Assembly: GCA_014192065.1 (NCBI GenBank)
Contig: BJHH01000002.1
Location: forward strand, 477,057 to 541,056
Length of the DNA stretch: 64,000 bases
Direction: 5' to 3'
Source: Gemmatimonadota bacterium
GTDB lineage: Bacteria; Gemmatimonadota; Gemmatimonadetes; Gemmatimonadales; Gemmatimonadaceae
Shown here: in pieces, positions 1-8,582 of the stretch
How positions within the stretch are numbered: position 1 is the first letter of the stretch
How the letters are laid out: every line of letters starts with the position of its first letter
The notes under the pieces: generated by a model
What the model was told of the DNA's origin: nothing
What the model saw: the letters and a program-made list of their open reading frames with translations, nothing else
The model's database searches: none
Position numbers and translations under genes: made by a program

Positions 1-312
1 CTTCAGCTGCTCGCGATCAAAATCCGCCAGCGTGAAGGCATCACGCTCGATGGAATTCGCCGGGAGATGGCTGAACTCAGCGGCGACCTCCTGGAACGGC
101 GCGTCGCGCTGGCGCTTGCCCCAGCACTCGGCACCGGCGCTGATCAATCGGTCCTCTCGGGAAGCGATGCGCCGGTCTCATGGCATCGGATCGCGGTAGC
201 AGACGGCATAGAACTGAGCGTTCGCGCTGATTCACCCGCCGCTGGCGAGGCGGCGCTGACCGCGATGCGCGACGCCGTGCGGGCAGCGCTGGGCCGCGAA
301 GACCTGCAGTGA
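1..312 (+). CDS. C-terminal part of a MerR-like regulator (5' end outside window)
   Basis: The frame is open from the first base and ends at TGA 310-312. The first ~23 residues (LQLLAIKIRQREGITLDGIR) resemble the second helical part of MerR-type winged-helix DNA-binding domains, where a hydrophobic helix is followed by 'G-[MI]-[ST]-L-x-x-I'. The next ~80 residues are an acidic, Ala-rich tail ending in a short beta-like stretch (IELSVRAD) and a helix, with no cysteines for metal sensing. The start and the recognition helix lie outside the window, so the family call is tentative. The next gene, a plasmid-type replication initiator, begins 73 bases later on the same strand. A regulator plus initiator is a common pairing on plasmids. 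Confidence 0.5.
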   Translation, partial: LQLLAIKIRQREGITLDGIRREMAELSGDLLERRVALALAPALGTGADQSVLSGSDAPVSWHRIAVADGIELSVRADSPAAGEAALTAMRDAVRAALGREDLQ

Positions 313-385
313 ACCCAGCCGTGACCGCGACGTCGGGCCCCATCCGCTCAGTCGTGGTCACCGGCCAACTCGTCGACCGCACCCC

Positions 386-1237
386 GTGACCGATCCAGCT
401 AGGCGGCGTGGCATCTCCCGAACGGTCGCCCTCGACCGCTCGCTCGAACTCCTCCCGCTCTTTCGCCTGAGTGACTCGTCGGATGAGGCGGCCATCACGT
501 ACGAACCAGACGGCGGTGGGCGGTGGCGCGTACTCCCCGCTCCAGGTGAACGACTGCCGGGCACCTTCGATCAGGACGTATTCATCGAACTGATCCGACG
601 GTATCACGAGGCAGGAAGTCCCGCCGATGGAACCATCGCATTTACACTGCATGCGTTTCTGCGTTCCATGGGGCGCCGTGTCGACGGCCGAACCTATGAG
701 CAACTCCGGTCTGCACTCAACCGGCTGCTCCGAACAACGCTCGAGTCGGACGGCGCCTACTTCGACTTCACAACCGGTGCCAATATGAACGGAAGTTTCT
801 CGGTGCTTTCGTCGGTCCAGATCGACCGACGACGATTTGCCGAACGCGACCAACTCGCATTATTCCCCACGCTGGCAAACAACGAGCCCGGTGACGCCCA
901 CGTAACGATCGTCGGCACGATTCGCGCCAACATCGCGGCCGGGCATCTAGTCTCCCTTTCCTCCGCTCGATACTTCGCGCTCTCCTCTCCCGTGGCACGG
1001 CGCATCTACCGCCTGATCGGGCTCGTACGTGTACAGGGTTCACCGGTCTGGAGGATTTCGCTCGACCGCCTGGCAGAACAACTCCCGCTCATTCAGCGGT
1101 TTCCGTCGCACCTCCAACGCGTCCTCCAACCGGCCCACGAGATGCTGGTCGCCGCCGGCATCCTCCGATCGGCCCGTTTCGTTCAGGATTCCCGAGTCTG
1201 GCACGTTGAGTACACGCTTGGCACTGCCGCTAACTGA
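386..1237 (+). CDS. Replication initiator protein A (RPA/RepA-like)
   Basis: A 283-residue protein starting at GTG 386. From residue ~20 to the end it follows the pattern of the RPA family of plasmid/phage replication initiators: an opening segment with 'LELLPLFRLSD', a helical block 'GTIAFTLHAFLRSMGRRVDGRTYEQLRSALNRLL', a strand-rich middle, and 'SPVARRIYRLIGLVR' followed by a second winged-helix-like block. Such proteins bind iterons and open the replicon origin; I see no obvious iterons within the flanking few hundred bases. It follows a MerR-like gene and precedes a protease gene, and lies ~55 kb from the dnaA region. It could be a relic of an integrated plasmid or a domesticated regulator. 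The family assignment is from pattern memory and moderately sure. Confidence 0.6.
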   Translation: MTDPARRRGISRTVALDRSLELLPLFRLSDSSDEAAITYEPDGGGRWRVLPAPGERLPGTFDQDVFIELIRRYHEAGSPADGTIAFTLHAFLRSMGRRVDGRTYEQLRSALNRLLRTTLESDGAYFDFTTGANMNGSFSVLSSVQIDRRRFAERDQLALFPTLANNEPGDAHVTIVGTIRANIAAGHLVSLSSARYFALSSPVARRIYRLIGLVRVQGSPVWRISLDRLAEQLPLIQRFPSHLQRVLQPAHEMLVAAGILRSARFVQDSRVWHVEYTLGTAAN

Positions 1238-1391
1238 GTCGTAGCGCGTTGGGCCACATGGAGTTGGCGTGCCACATCCCATCGGGCGCAGTTGGCAAAA
1301 AGAGAGCTGGAACCGATGCTTTGCGTCGGGCGTATTCAGAAGGTATTCTCCGTCGTGGTATGTCTATAGAGCCTTTCTCCCGGATCGACCC

Positions 1392-2996
1392 GTGAACTCT
1401 CCCCGCGCCAAGAAACTCCTCCTCGCCGCCACCCTCGTCGCACCGATCGTCATCGGCGGCTTCGTCGTTCAGGAACGAACGGCGCAAAGCGGCGTGCGGT
1501 TGTTTCAACAGGTGGTCGCCATCGTCAACGACCGTTTCGTAGACTCGCTCTCGGTCGGGGCTCTCTATGAGAAGGCAGCACGTGGCTTGGTCACCGAATT
1601 GAAGGATCCGTACGCGGAGCTCTACACGCCGAAGGATCTCGACATGTTCAACCAGAACACCGGCGGGTTCTACGGTGGCGTCGGGATGACCATTGTGAGC
1701 CAAGAAGGGCTCATCACCGTTGAAAAGGTCTTCCCCCGCACGCCGGCAGAACGTGCCGGCATCCGCGTCGGTGACAAAATCGTCGGCGTCGACACCGCGA
1801 ATGTTCGCGGATGGCGAATCGAACAGGTCTCCGCAAAGTTGAAGGGCCCGCCCGGAACGCCGGTCAACGCCAGGTTCCTGCGCCCTGGATCCGAGCCGTT
1901 TGCCGTCACGTTTACGCGTGAAGTCGTACGCATCCCGGCCGTGCCTTACGCGATTATGCTCGACCATAAGGTGGCCTACATCCCCGTTCAGGGATTCAGC
2001 GAGACCGCATCGTCCGAAGTTCGCGCGTCGCTCACACGCCTCGTCGCGGAAGGGGCGAAGGGCGTGGTACTCGACCTACGGGGAAATCCTGGTGGATTCC
2101 TCGAACAGGCCGACACCATGACGAACATTTTCCTCGAAAAGGGACAGGAAATCGTCAGCGTGCGCCAACGTGGCGACCCGACCATTACCCACGTCACCAC
2201 CCAGAAGGCGCTCGCGCCTGCAATCCCAGTCATCATCCTCACCGACGGACGCTCGGCGTCGGCATCAGAGATCGTCGCTGGTGCACTGCAGGACCACGAC
2301 CGCGCCCTCGTGCTCGGTACGACCTCGTTCGGCAAAGGGCTCGTCCAGTCGATGTATCGCCTCGACGGCGGATACGCGATCAAGTTGACGACGGCTAAGT
2401 GGTACACACCAAGCGGTCGCTCGATCCAGCGTGAGCGCAAGATCACCGACGATGGGCAACTCATCGAGGTGCACCCCGATTCCCTCGAGTCGGACTCTGT
2501 TCGTGCCGCCCGACCAAAGTTCAAATCTGACGGTGGACGCACCGTGTACGGCGGTGGCGCGATCACACCGGACATCATCGTTCCGTTCGACACGCTCACA
2601 TCGGTCGAGCAGCGGTTCGATCGCATGCTTGCGGTCAAGTCGCAGGAAGCCTACCTCGCGCTGTACGACTATGCGTTCGAGTTGCGCGGCAAGGTGAAAC
2701 CCGACTTCGTCATCACGCCAGAGATGCGCGACGAGTTCTTCCAGCGACTCGGCAAACGCGGCGTCTCCGTCGAACGAAAAGATTTCGACGCGGCGCAGGC
2801 CTACGTGAACCGTATGCTCGACAACCGGATCTCGACACTCGCATTCGGCGACTCCACCGCGAAACGTCGCTTTGTCAAAGAAGACCCCCAGCTCAGGAAG
2901 GCAGTCGAACTCCTGCAGCGCGGATCGACCACCAAGGATCTACTGGCCCTGGCGCCTTCTGCCACGCCAGCAACCACCAAGCCGGAGCCCCGCTGA
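1392..2996 (+). CDS. S41-family carboxyl-terminal processing protease
   Basis: Periplasmic serine protease of the CtpA/Prc type, which trims or degrades envelope proteins from the C terminus. From GTG 1392 the protein is 534 residues. It opens with a basic n-region and a hydrophobic segment (KKLLLAATLVAPIVIGG), then a PDZ domain (~residues 85-170, GGVGMTIVSQEG ... ERAGIRVGDKIVGVD) and the S41 core. The catalytic pair is Ser290 in the SASASE motif and Lys315 in FGKG, exactly 25 residues apart as in Prc. The reading frame is open further upstream to 1269, but those 41 residues are not hydrophobic and would bury the signal segment, so the later start is preferred. It is followed 26 bases later by a TolB-like gene. 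Confidence 0.92.
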   Translation: MNSPRAKKLLLAATLVAPIVIGGFVVQERTAQSGVRLFQQVVAIVNDRFVDSLSVGALYEKAARGLVTELKDPYAELYTPKDLDMFNQNTGGFYGGVGMTIVSQEGLITVEKVFPRTPAERAGIRVGDKIVGVDTANVRGWRIEQVSAKLKGPPGTPVNARFLRPGSEPFAVTFTREVVRIPAVPYAIMLDHKVAYIPVQGFSETASSEVRASLTRLVAEGAKGVVLDLRGNPGGFLEQADTMTNIFLEKGQEIVSVRQRGDPTITHVTTQKALAPAIPVIILTDGRSASASEIVAGALQDHDRALVLGTTSFGKGLVQSMYRLDGGYAIKLTTAKWYTPSGRSIQRERKITDDGQLIEVHPDSLESDSVRAARPKFKSDGGRTVYGGGAITPDIIVPFDTLTSVEQRFDRMLAVKSQEAYLALYDYAFELRGKVKPDFVITPEMRDEFFQRLGKRGVSVERKDFDAAQAYVNRMLDNRISTLAFGDSTAKRRFVKEDPQLRKAVELLQRGSTTKDLLALAPSATPATTKPEPR

Positions 2997-3022
2997 TTCA
3001 CAGTCAATCTGTCCGCATTGCC

Positions 3023-4051
3023 GTGATCGGGGCCGTATGGCTGCTCGCCTCCGGACCCGCGAACGCTCAGGTCAATATCCGCCGAGCCCCCGCCGCGACG
3101 GAAACCCACTTGGGCAAACTCCGTCAGCTCACGAACGAAGGCACTCAGGCTGAGGCGTATTTCAGTCGCGACGGGCGCTGGATCACCTTCCAGTCCACGC
3201 GCGGCGACCATCCGTGCGACCTGCAGTTCGTCATGCGCCCGAATGGCACGGATCTGCGTCGTGTTTCTTCCGCTGGCGGCAAAACAACCTGCGGATGGTT
3301 CCTTGAGGACGGGCGCCGGCTCTTCTTCGGTTCCACCCATGCCCAAGGGGATGCGTGCCCACAGCGCCCGGATCCATCGAAGGGGTATGTCTGGGGACTC
3401 GATCCGTTCGACATGTACACCGTCGGTAGCGACGGCACAGACCTCCGTCGCATCACGAACTATGGCGTGTACACCGCCGAGGGCGTGCTCTCGCCGAACG
3501 GCAAGCGCATTGTATTCACGTCCCTCAAGGACGGCGATCTCGAGATCTACACGATGAACGTGGACGGCACCGATGTCCGCCGTCTCACGAACATCGCTGG
3601 CTACGACGGTGGCCCCTGGTGGTCGCCAGACGGCAAGCAGATCGTCTACCGTTCGTACCATCCCACCGACCCGAAAGAACTGCAGGACTACCAAGACCTG
3701 CTGGCGCAGCGCATCGTCCGCCCCAGCAAGATGGAAATCTGGGTGATGAACGCCGATGGGAGCGACCAGCGCCAGATCACACACCTTGGTGGAGCGAATT
3801 TCGGCCCCTCGTGGACCCCTGATGGGAAGCAAATCATCTTTTCGTCGAACTACAAGAACCCCCGCGGTGCGAACTTCGACATCTACATCGTATCGCTCGA
3901 CGGCACCGGCCTAACGCAAATCACCAGCGATGAAGGGTTCGATGGATTCCCAATGTTCAGTCCGGACGGCAAGAAGTTGATCTGGGGATCTGGCCGGAAC
4001 GCGACGGGCGAGCGAGACGTCAACCTGTTCATCGCCGACTGGCGCAAATAA
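3023..4051 (+). CDS. Secreted TolB-like beta-propeller (PD40/WD40-like) protein
   Basis: A 342-residue exported protein built from repeated ~45-residue blades of the PD40 type: 'SPDGKxI.F.S...GDxEIYTMNVDGTDVRRLTN' recurs at least five times (e.g. SPNGKRIVFTS, SPDGKQIVYRS, TPDGKQIIFSS, SPDGKKLIWGS). This is the TolB/Tricorn-type propeller, normally a protein-interaction platform in the periplasm. The GTG at 3023 leaves only a short hydrophobic leader ending ASGPANAQ; an in-frame CTG at 2993, overlapping the protease stop, would add a better charged n-region, so the exact start is uncertain. It is probably co-transcribed with the S41 protease. Confidence 0.8.
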   Translation: MIGAVWLLASGPANAQVNIRRAPAATETHLGKLRQLTNEGTQAEAYFSRDGRWITFQSTRGDHPCDLQFVMRPNGTDLRRVSSAGGKTTCGWFLEDGRRLFFGSTHAQGDACPQRPDPSKGYVWGLDPFDMYTVGSDGTDLRRITNYGVYTAEGVLSPNGKRIVFTSLKDGDLEIYTMNVDGTDVRRLTNIAGYDGGPWWSPDGKQIVYRSYHPTDPKELQDYQDLLAQRIVRPSKMEIWVMNADGSDQRQITHLGGANFGPSWTPDGKQIIFSSNYKNPRGANFDIYIVSLDGTGLTQITSDEGFDGFPMFSPDGKKLIWGSGRNATGERDVNLFIADWRK

Positions 4052-4109
4052 CCTGCCCGCGGTGCAACCGCCGGCGAAGGTGAAGCTCTCTACGTGAACT
4101 GAGGTAGGT

Positions 4110-5081
4110 GTGCTCAATATTTCCACGCTGGCGCAAAACGATCGTGTCCAGCATGAGCTCATGGTTCGTGCGCGGAGCGACAAGACCACGCGAAACGGCG
4201 ATCCGTATGCCGTCATCACGCTCGGCAACGCCACCGGCCAGCTCGCTGCCAACGTCTGGAAGGAACAGCTTCCGTGGATCGAGGGAGTGAAGGCCGGCTC
4301 GATCGTCCAGGTCATCGGAGCCATCGAACTCTATCAGGGCCGGCGGCAACTCAAACTGACGGCTCCACTCCGCCTCGTCGCTGGCGGCACTGCCAATCTC
4401 GCTGAGTTTTTGCCGCACATCGCGGGTGACGTCGCGGCGCTCTGGCACACGGTGGACGGCTGGCGTACCGCCATCAAGGCGAAGTCACTACGCAAGGCGG
4501 TCGACCTCTTCTTCGCCGACGACGCCTTTCGGACGTTATTTGAGAAATCACCGGGGGCCCCGCGCGGACATCACGCACAGGTTGGCGGGCTGATCCAGCA
4601 CGTCGTCGAAGTGGGGACGATCGCGCGTGCCGCCGCTGACACAATGGAAGGCGATGTCGACCTTGTGACGGTCGGCGCGTTGCTTCACGACATCGGCAAG
4701 GTCGAGGCGTATTCGACCGGGGCAGCGGGCTTTGACCACACCACCGCAGGCCGGCTGCTCGGACATGTCGCCATCGGCGCGCTCATGCTCGAGCGCCGGC
4801 TCCGCACACTGCCCGACGGAACACTGACCACGGCGCAGGAGCTCGAACTCCACCACTTCATCTTGTCGCATCACGGACAGCTGCAGTTCGGCGCCGCCGT
4901 GCAGCCAATGACTCTCGAGGCCGACCTGTTGCACTGGGCCGATCAATCATCGGCCAAGGGCAATGATTTCGCAGAGGCAGTCCGCGATCCCGATCTGTTC
5001 CCCGGTGATGAGGAATTTTCGGTGCGAAAGAGCTGGCGTCTCGATCGCAATGTGTGGAAACGCAGCCACTCATGGGCGTGA
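4110..5081 (+). CDS. OB-fold plus HD-domain nuclease, YhaM-like
   Basis: A 323-residue cytoplasmic protein. Residues ~15-90 form an OB-fold nucleic-acid-binding domain (ATGQLAANVWKEQLPWIEGVKAGSIVQVIG), and residues ~150-290 an HD phosphohydrolase domain with HH at 154-155, His164, the HD pair at 193-194 (LLHDIGK) and HHFILSHHG. This order is that of YhaM, a 3'-to-5' exoribonuclease that also acts on DNA in Firmicutes. GTG 4110 has a good ribosome binding site (GAGGTAG just upstream). The 3' end overlaps the MFS transporter start. The biochemical activity here is inferred from the family. Confidence 0.8.
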   Translation: MLNISTLAQNDRVQHELMVRARSDKTTRNGDPYAVITLGNATGQLAANVWKEQLPWIEGVKAGSIVQVIGAIELYQGRRQLKLTAPLRLVAGGTANLAEFLPHIAGDVAALWHTVDGWRTAIKAKSLRKAVDLFFADDAFRTLFEKSPGAPRGHHAQVGGLIQHVVEVGTIARAAADTMEGDVDLVTVGALLHDIGKVEAYSTGAAGFDHTTAGRLLGHVAIGALMLERRLRTLPDGTLTTAQELELHHFILSHHGQLQFGAAVQPMTLEADLLHWADQSSAKGNDFAEAVRDPDLFPGDEEFSVRKSWRLDRNVWKRSHSWA

Positions 5082-6313
5082 TCCAGTCGCCGGTACTGCG
5101 CGACGCTGATGCTCCTGCTCGCTGGCGGATGCTCGCACTGCTGGTATGCGCGGAGCTGTTGGGGATGTCGCTTTGGTTCGCCGGTAGCGCCGCGGCACCG
5201 CTGCTGCGCCAGGCCTGGAACCTAACGGACTCCCAAGTGGCATGGCTCACGACCGCGACCCAACTGGGTTTCGTCGTGGGCACCGCGGTGTCAGCACTGC
5301 TCAACCTCGCAGACATCATCCCCACTCGGTTGTTCTTCGCCACCTGCGCCCTACTCGGCGCAACGGCAAACGGATGGCTCGCCGTCACCGATTCCCTCGG
5401 CCCGGCGATCGCGTCGCGCTTTCTCGCTGGCGTCTTCCTCGCCGGTGTGTATCCGCCGGCGATGAAAATGGCGGCCACCTGGTTTCGCGATCGGCGCGGG
5501 CTTGCGGTCGGCGCAGTGGTCGGCGCGCTCACCGTCGGGAAGGCCGGCCCCTACCTCATCTCAGCAATCCCCGGTGCTGGAGTGGGCTTCATCACCGCGC
5601 TCGCCAGTGCCAGCGCCGTCATCGCTGCCGCGATCGTTTTCGTCGGATATCGCGACGGTCCGTTTGCCTTTCCATCGCGGCCATTTTCGTGGCTGAGGAC
5701 GCGCGAGGTGATCGGTTCGCGTGCATGGCGCCTCGCGCTCGGTGGATACCTCGGCCATATGGCCGAGCTCTATTCGTACTGGACGTGGATTCCCGCCTTT
5801 CTCGCGGCCAGTATGATTGGCGATCCCCACGCACTGACCGCCACCGCGTCGCCAGCGATCCGCGTCCTCGCATTCGCCGTGATTGCGGTCGGTGGCGCCG
5901 GATGCATCTGGGGTGGCTTGGTTGCAGACCGTATCGGCCGGGCACCACTCGTGATACGCGCGCTCACCGTGAGCGCCGCGTGTTGTGCAGGAATCGGCCT
6001 AGCGTTTGGCCACTCCCTCTGGTTGCTGGCCCCCATCGCCCTGGTGTGGGGGTTCTTCATCATTGCCGATAGCGCACAGTTCAGTGTTCTGGTCACCGAG
6101 AGCGTCGCTCCGCACGCCGTCGGAACCGCAATTACACTGCAGGTGTCGCTCGGGTTTTTGCTGACGACAGCCACAATTCAGGTGGTACCAGTCGTCGTCA
6201 GGACCCTCGGGTGGCCATGGGTATTCGCGCTGCTCAGCATCGGTCCACTCGCGGGAATCGTGGCCGTGCGGCGGCTAACTTTGAGTGCAGAACCCAGAGG
6301 ACTCGCGCTATGA
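5072..6313 (+). CDS. Major facilitator superfamily transporter
   Basis: An inner-membrane transporter of ~413 residues with about 12 hydrophobic segments. The first repeat contains 'AELLGMSLWFAGSAAAPLL' and the loop 'FRDRRGLAVG' after TM4; the second half has 'GLVADRIGRAPLVIRAL', the MFS loop motif. I cannot name the substrate. ATG 5072 overlaps the end of the upstream nuclease gene by 10 bases; an in-frame GTG at 5054 is possible. The TGA stop overlaps the fumarase ATG as ATGA, so these two are translationally coupled; a dicarboxylate or other organic-acid substrate would fit that neighbour but is only a guess. Confidence 0.85.
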   Translation: MGVIQSPVLRDADAPARWRMLALLVCAELLGMSLWFAGSAAAPLLRQAWNLTDSQVAWLTTATQLGFVVGTAVSALLNLADIIPTRLFFATCALLGATANGWLAVTDSLGPAIASRFLAGVFLAGVYPPAMKMAATWFRDRRGLAVGAVVGALTVGKAGPYLISAIPGAGVGFITALASASAVIAAAIVFVGYRDGPFAFPSRPFSWLRTREVIGSRAWRLALGGYLGHMAELYSYWTWIPAFLAASMIGDPHALTATASPAIRVLAFAVIAVGGAGCIWGGLVADRIGRAPLVIRALTVSAACCAGIGLAFGHSLWLLAPIALVWGFFIIADSAQFSVLVTESVAPHAVGTAITLQVSLGFLLTTATIQVVPVVVRTLGWPWVFALLSIGPLAGIVAVRRLTLSAEPRGLAL

Positions 6314-7830
6314 CCATCATCAAGCAGGACGATTTCGTCCAGTCCATTCAGGACGCCCTCCAGCACATCTCGTACTTCCATCCCCTCGACTACATCAGCG
6401 CGCTCGCCGATGCGTACGAGCGCGAGCAGTCGCCCGCCGCAAAGGACGCGATCGCGCAGATCCTCACCAACTCACGGATGTGCGCCGAAGGACATCGCCC
6501 GATCTGCCAGGACACGGGTATCGTCGTGGTCTTCCTGAAGGTCGGCATGAACGTCCAATGGGAAGCAACGCTTTCGGTCACGGAGATGGTGAACGAGGGC
6601 GTGCGTCGCGCCTACCTCCAACCTGACAATGTGTTGCGCGCCTCGATCGTTGCGGACCCTGCGTTCGGGCGAACAAATACCAAGGACAACACGCCGGCCG
6701 TCATCCACTACGAGATTGTTCCTGGCGACACCGTCGACGTGAAGATCGCGGCCAAGGGGGGCGGTTCCGAGAACAAGGCAAAGTTCGCGATGCTCAATCC
6801 CAGCGATTCCATCGTTGACTGGGTCGTCAAGACGGTGCCGACGATGGGTGCCGGCTGGTGCCCTCCGGGAATGCTCGGCATCGGCATCGGTGGGACCGCG
6901 GAGAAGGCGATGATTCTTGCGAAGGAAGCGCTCATGGACCGCATCGACATGACGCAACTCAAGGCGCGCGGTCCGAAGAACAAGATCGAGGAACTACGCA
7001 TCGAGCTGTACGAAAAGGTCAATGCGCTCGGGATCGGCGCGCAGGGACTGGGCGGCCTTTCGACGGTACTCGACATCAAGATCCTCGATTATCCGACGCA
7101 TGCTGCGTCGAAGCCGATCGCCATCATCCCGAACTGCGCGGCAACGCGCCATGCCCACTTCACACTCGACGGCTCGGGCGTGGCGGTGCTGCCAACACCA
7201 CGGCTCGATGCATGGCCCGATATCACCTGGCATCCCGATCGCAACGCGCGGCGCGTGGATCTCGACACGCTGACGCCTGCTGACGTAGCAAGCTGGAAAG
7301 CCGGTGATCGTTTGCTGTTATCTGGGCGCCTCCTGACCGGCCGCGACGCCGCGCACAAGCGCATCGCCGACCTTTTTGCCAGCGGACAAGGATTGCCGCC
7401 GGGTGTCGACTTCACGAATCGCGTGATCTACTACGTTGGCCCAGTTGCTCCGGTCCGCGAAGAAGTGGTCGGGCCGGCCGGTCCAACCACCGCCACGCGG
7501 ATGGACAAATTCACGGAAATGATGCTTGAAAAAACCGGGCTCATCGCCATGGTCGGAAAGGCCGAACGCGGGCCGCTCGGGCTCGAAGCCATTCGCAAGC
7601 ACAAGGCCGCATATCTCATGGCGGTCGGTGGCGCGGCGTACCTCGTATCCAAGGCAATTCGGGCATCCCGATGCGTGGCATTCGAAGAACTTGGCATGGA
7701 GGCCATCTACGAATTCACTGTTGACGATATGCCGGTAACCGTAGCGGTTGATGCCGCCGGCAGCAATGTGCACGAGACCGGTCCAGCCGAGTGGAAGGAA
7801 CGAATTCGGAATCTGCCGATTCTCGGCTGA
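6310..7830 (+). CDS. Fumarate hydratase, class I (iron-sulfur)
   Basis: Interconverts fumarate and malate in the TCA cycle using an oxygen-sensitive [4Fe-4S] cluster. The 506-residue chain contains both the alpha (N-terminal) and beta (C-terminal) class I domains fused. Candidate cluster cysteines are Cys66 (CQDTG), Cys184 (GWCPPG) and Cys276 (NCAATRH). The C-terminal half has 'VGPVAPVREEVVGPAGPTTATRMD' and 'GKAERGPLG', typical of the beta domain. The start ATG overlaps the stop of the MFS gene in an ATGA. A weak hairpin (AACCCA...TGGGTT, 7850-7864) follows shortly after the stop. Confidence 0.95.
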   Translation: MTIIKQDDFVQSIQDALQHISYFHPLDYISALADAYEREQSPAAKDAIAQILTNSRMCAEGHRPICQDTGIVVVFLKVGMNVQWEATLSVTEMVNEGVRRAYLQPDNVLRASIVADPAFGRTNTKDNTPAVIHYEIVPGDTVDVKIAAKGGGSENKAKFAMLNPSDSIVDWVVKTVPTMGAGWCPPGMLGIGIGGTAEKAMILAKEALMDRIDMTQLKARGPKNKIEELRIELYEKVNALGIGAQGLGGLSTVLDIKILDYPTHAASKPIAIIPNCAATRHAHFTLDGSGVAVLPTPRLDAWPDITWHPDRNARRVDLDTLTPADVASWKAGDRLLLSGRLLTGRDAAHKRIADLFASGQGLPPGVDFTNRVIYYVGPVAPVREEVVGPAGPTTATRMDKFTEMMLEKTGLIAMVGKAERGPLGLEAIRKHKAAYLMAVGGAAYLVSKAIRASRCVAFEELGMEAIYEFTVDDMPVTVAVDAAGSNVHETGPAEWKERIRNLPILG

Positions 7831-8013
7831 AAAATAATGCAACCCATTGTACCATATTGGGTTAGGAGAAAATTTTCGAGTTAGCACATTTCCAGGCGGC
7901 GAAGCTCTCGGGACTTAGAATTCGGACCAAAATTGATTATCTTCAAGTGGCTGTGCCGTTGACGGTGCCCTAGAACTCTGTCGGCGCCCTTGAAGTCTCC
8001 ATATGGAGTGCAG
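7831..8013. other. Intergenic region after fumarase, AT-richer
   Basis: 183 bases without a convincing gene. It starts with a short inverted repeat (AACCCA ... TGGGTT) followed by AGGAGAAAATTTT, which could be a weak terminator for the fumarase transcript. It ends with a GGAG ribosome binding site (8005-8008) for the small zinc-ribbon gene. I see no clear -35/-10 pair. Confidence 0.4.
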
Positions 8014-8223
8014 ATGCGCAAGCCACGCCCGGCCTCGTACAATCCCGCGCAGGCCCTGAACCTGATAGCAAATGACCGGAACGGCACGCCCCTCTCGTGC
8101 CCATCGTGCTCCGGATCAATCGAACGGGATCCGCTCGAGATTCCGCCTCCACCGCGATGTCAGGTGACCCTCCGCTGCACAAACTGCGGTCGGTTCGCCA
8201 AGTACCTCGCCGGCGCCGCCTAG
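8014..8223 (+). CDS. Small zinc-ribbon protein, function unknown
   Basis: A 69-residue basic protein beginning MRKPRPASYNPAQALNL. Two CxxC pairs, CPSC and CTNC about 20-25 residues apart, with an extra RC before the second, make a likely treble-clef or zinc-ribbon metal site. No catalytic motif is visible. ATG 8014 has a GGAG 5 bases upstream; an in-frame TTG at 7990 would add 8 residues with no better context. It is convergent with the YggX-like gene. I do not recognise the family; a nucleic-acid or protein adaptor role is typical of such ribbons but not shown. Confidence 0.6.
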   Translation: MRKPRPASYNPAQALNLIANDRNGTPLSCPSCSGSIERDPLEIPPPPRCQVTLRCTNCGRFAKYLAGAA

Positions 8224-8257
8224 CCCCTCCCAATCGCGGGAGGGACGCCGGTCGCGG

Positions 8258-8536
8258 TCAGTGGCTGATCGTGCCCTGTTTCGTTGTATCGACAACGTCA
8301 CCCTGGCCCGCCTTGAACAGGAACGCTTCCATGTTCCTCGTCAGGTATTGGCGTGCCTGAGGATCCATCACGTTGAGGCCGTAGTGATTGATCAGCATGG
8401 TTTGCTGTTTCAGCCAGTCAGCCCAGCATTCACGACAGGTCGATTCAACAATCCGCGCACCGACCGCGCCCGGGAACGGGGCGCGATCAAAGGCGTCTTT
8501 CGTTTTGGCGCAACGCGCGCAGGTAATCGTCGGCAT
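8258..8536 (-). CDS. YggX-family Fe(II)-trafficking / oxidative damage protection protein
   Basis: A 92-residue protein matching YggX in its core: 'FPGAVGARI', 'WADWLKQQTMLINHYGLNVMDPQARQYL' and 'MEAFLF'. YggX lowers oxidative damage to Fe-S clusters and is linked to iron supply. Classical YggX has one conserved N-terminal cysteine; this one has Cys6-x2-Cys9 and Cys34-x2-Cys37, so it may bind a metal as a zinc-ribbon-like site. The frame is open upstream to 8659, but the family N terminus starts at the ATG at 8536. It is the last gene of a minus-strand run. Confidence 0.88.
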   Translation of the reverse strand: MPTITCARCAKTKDAFDRAPFPGAVGARIVESTCRECWADWLKQQTMLINHYGLNVMDPQARQYLTRNMEAFLFKAGQGDVVDTTKQGTISH

Positions 8537-8582
8537 CCCTGAAATTATCCGGTCGACCAGCGCGGTGCTCGCGTGGCGGCCA

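Noticed and set aside
2801..3832. Long minus-strand open frame opposite the S41/TolB genes (343 codons)
   Set aside because: It is antisense to two well-supported genes, has no family pattern and no plausible ribosome binding site; high GC gives such frames by chance.
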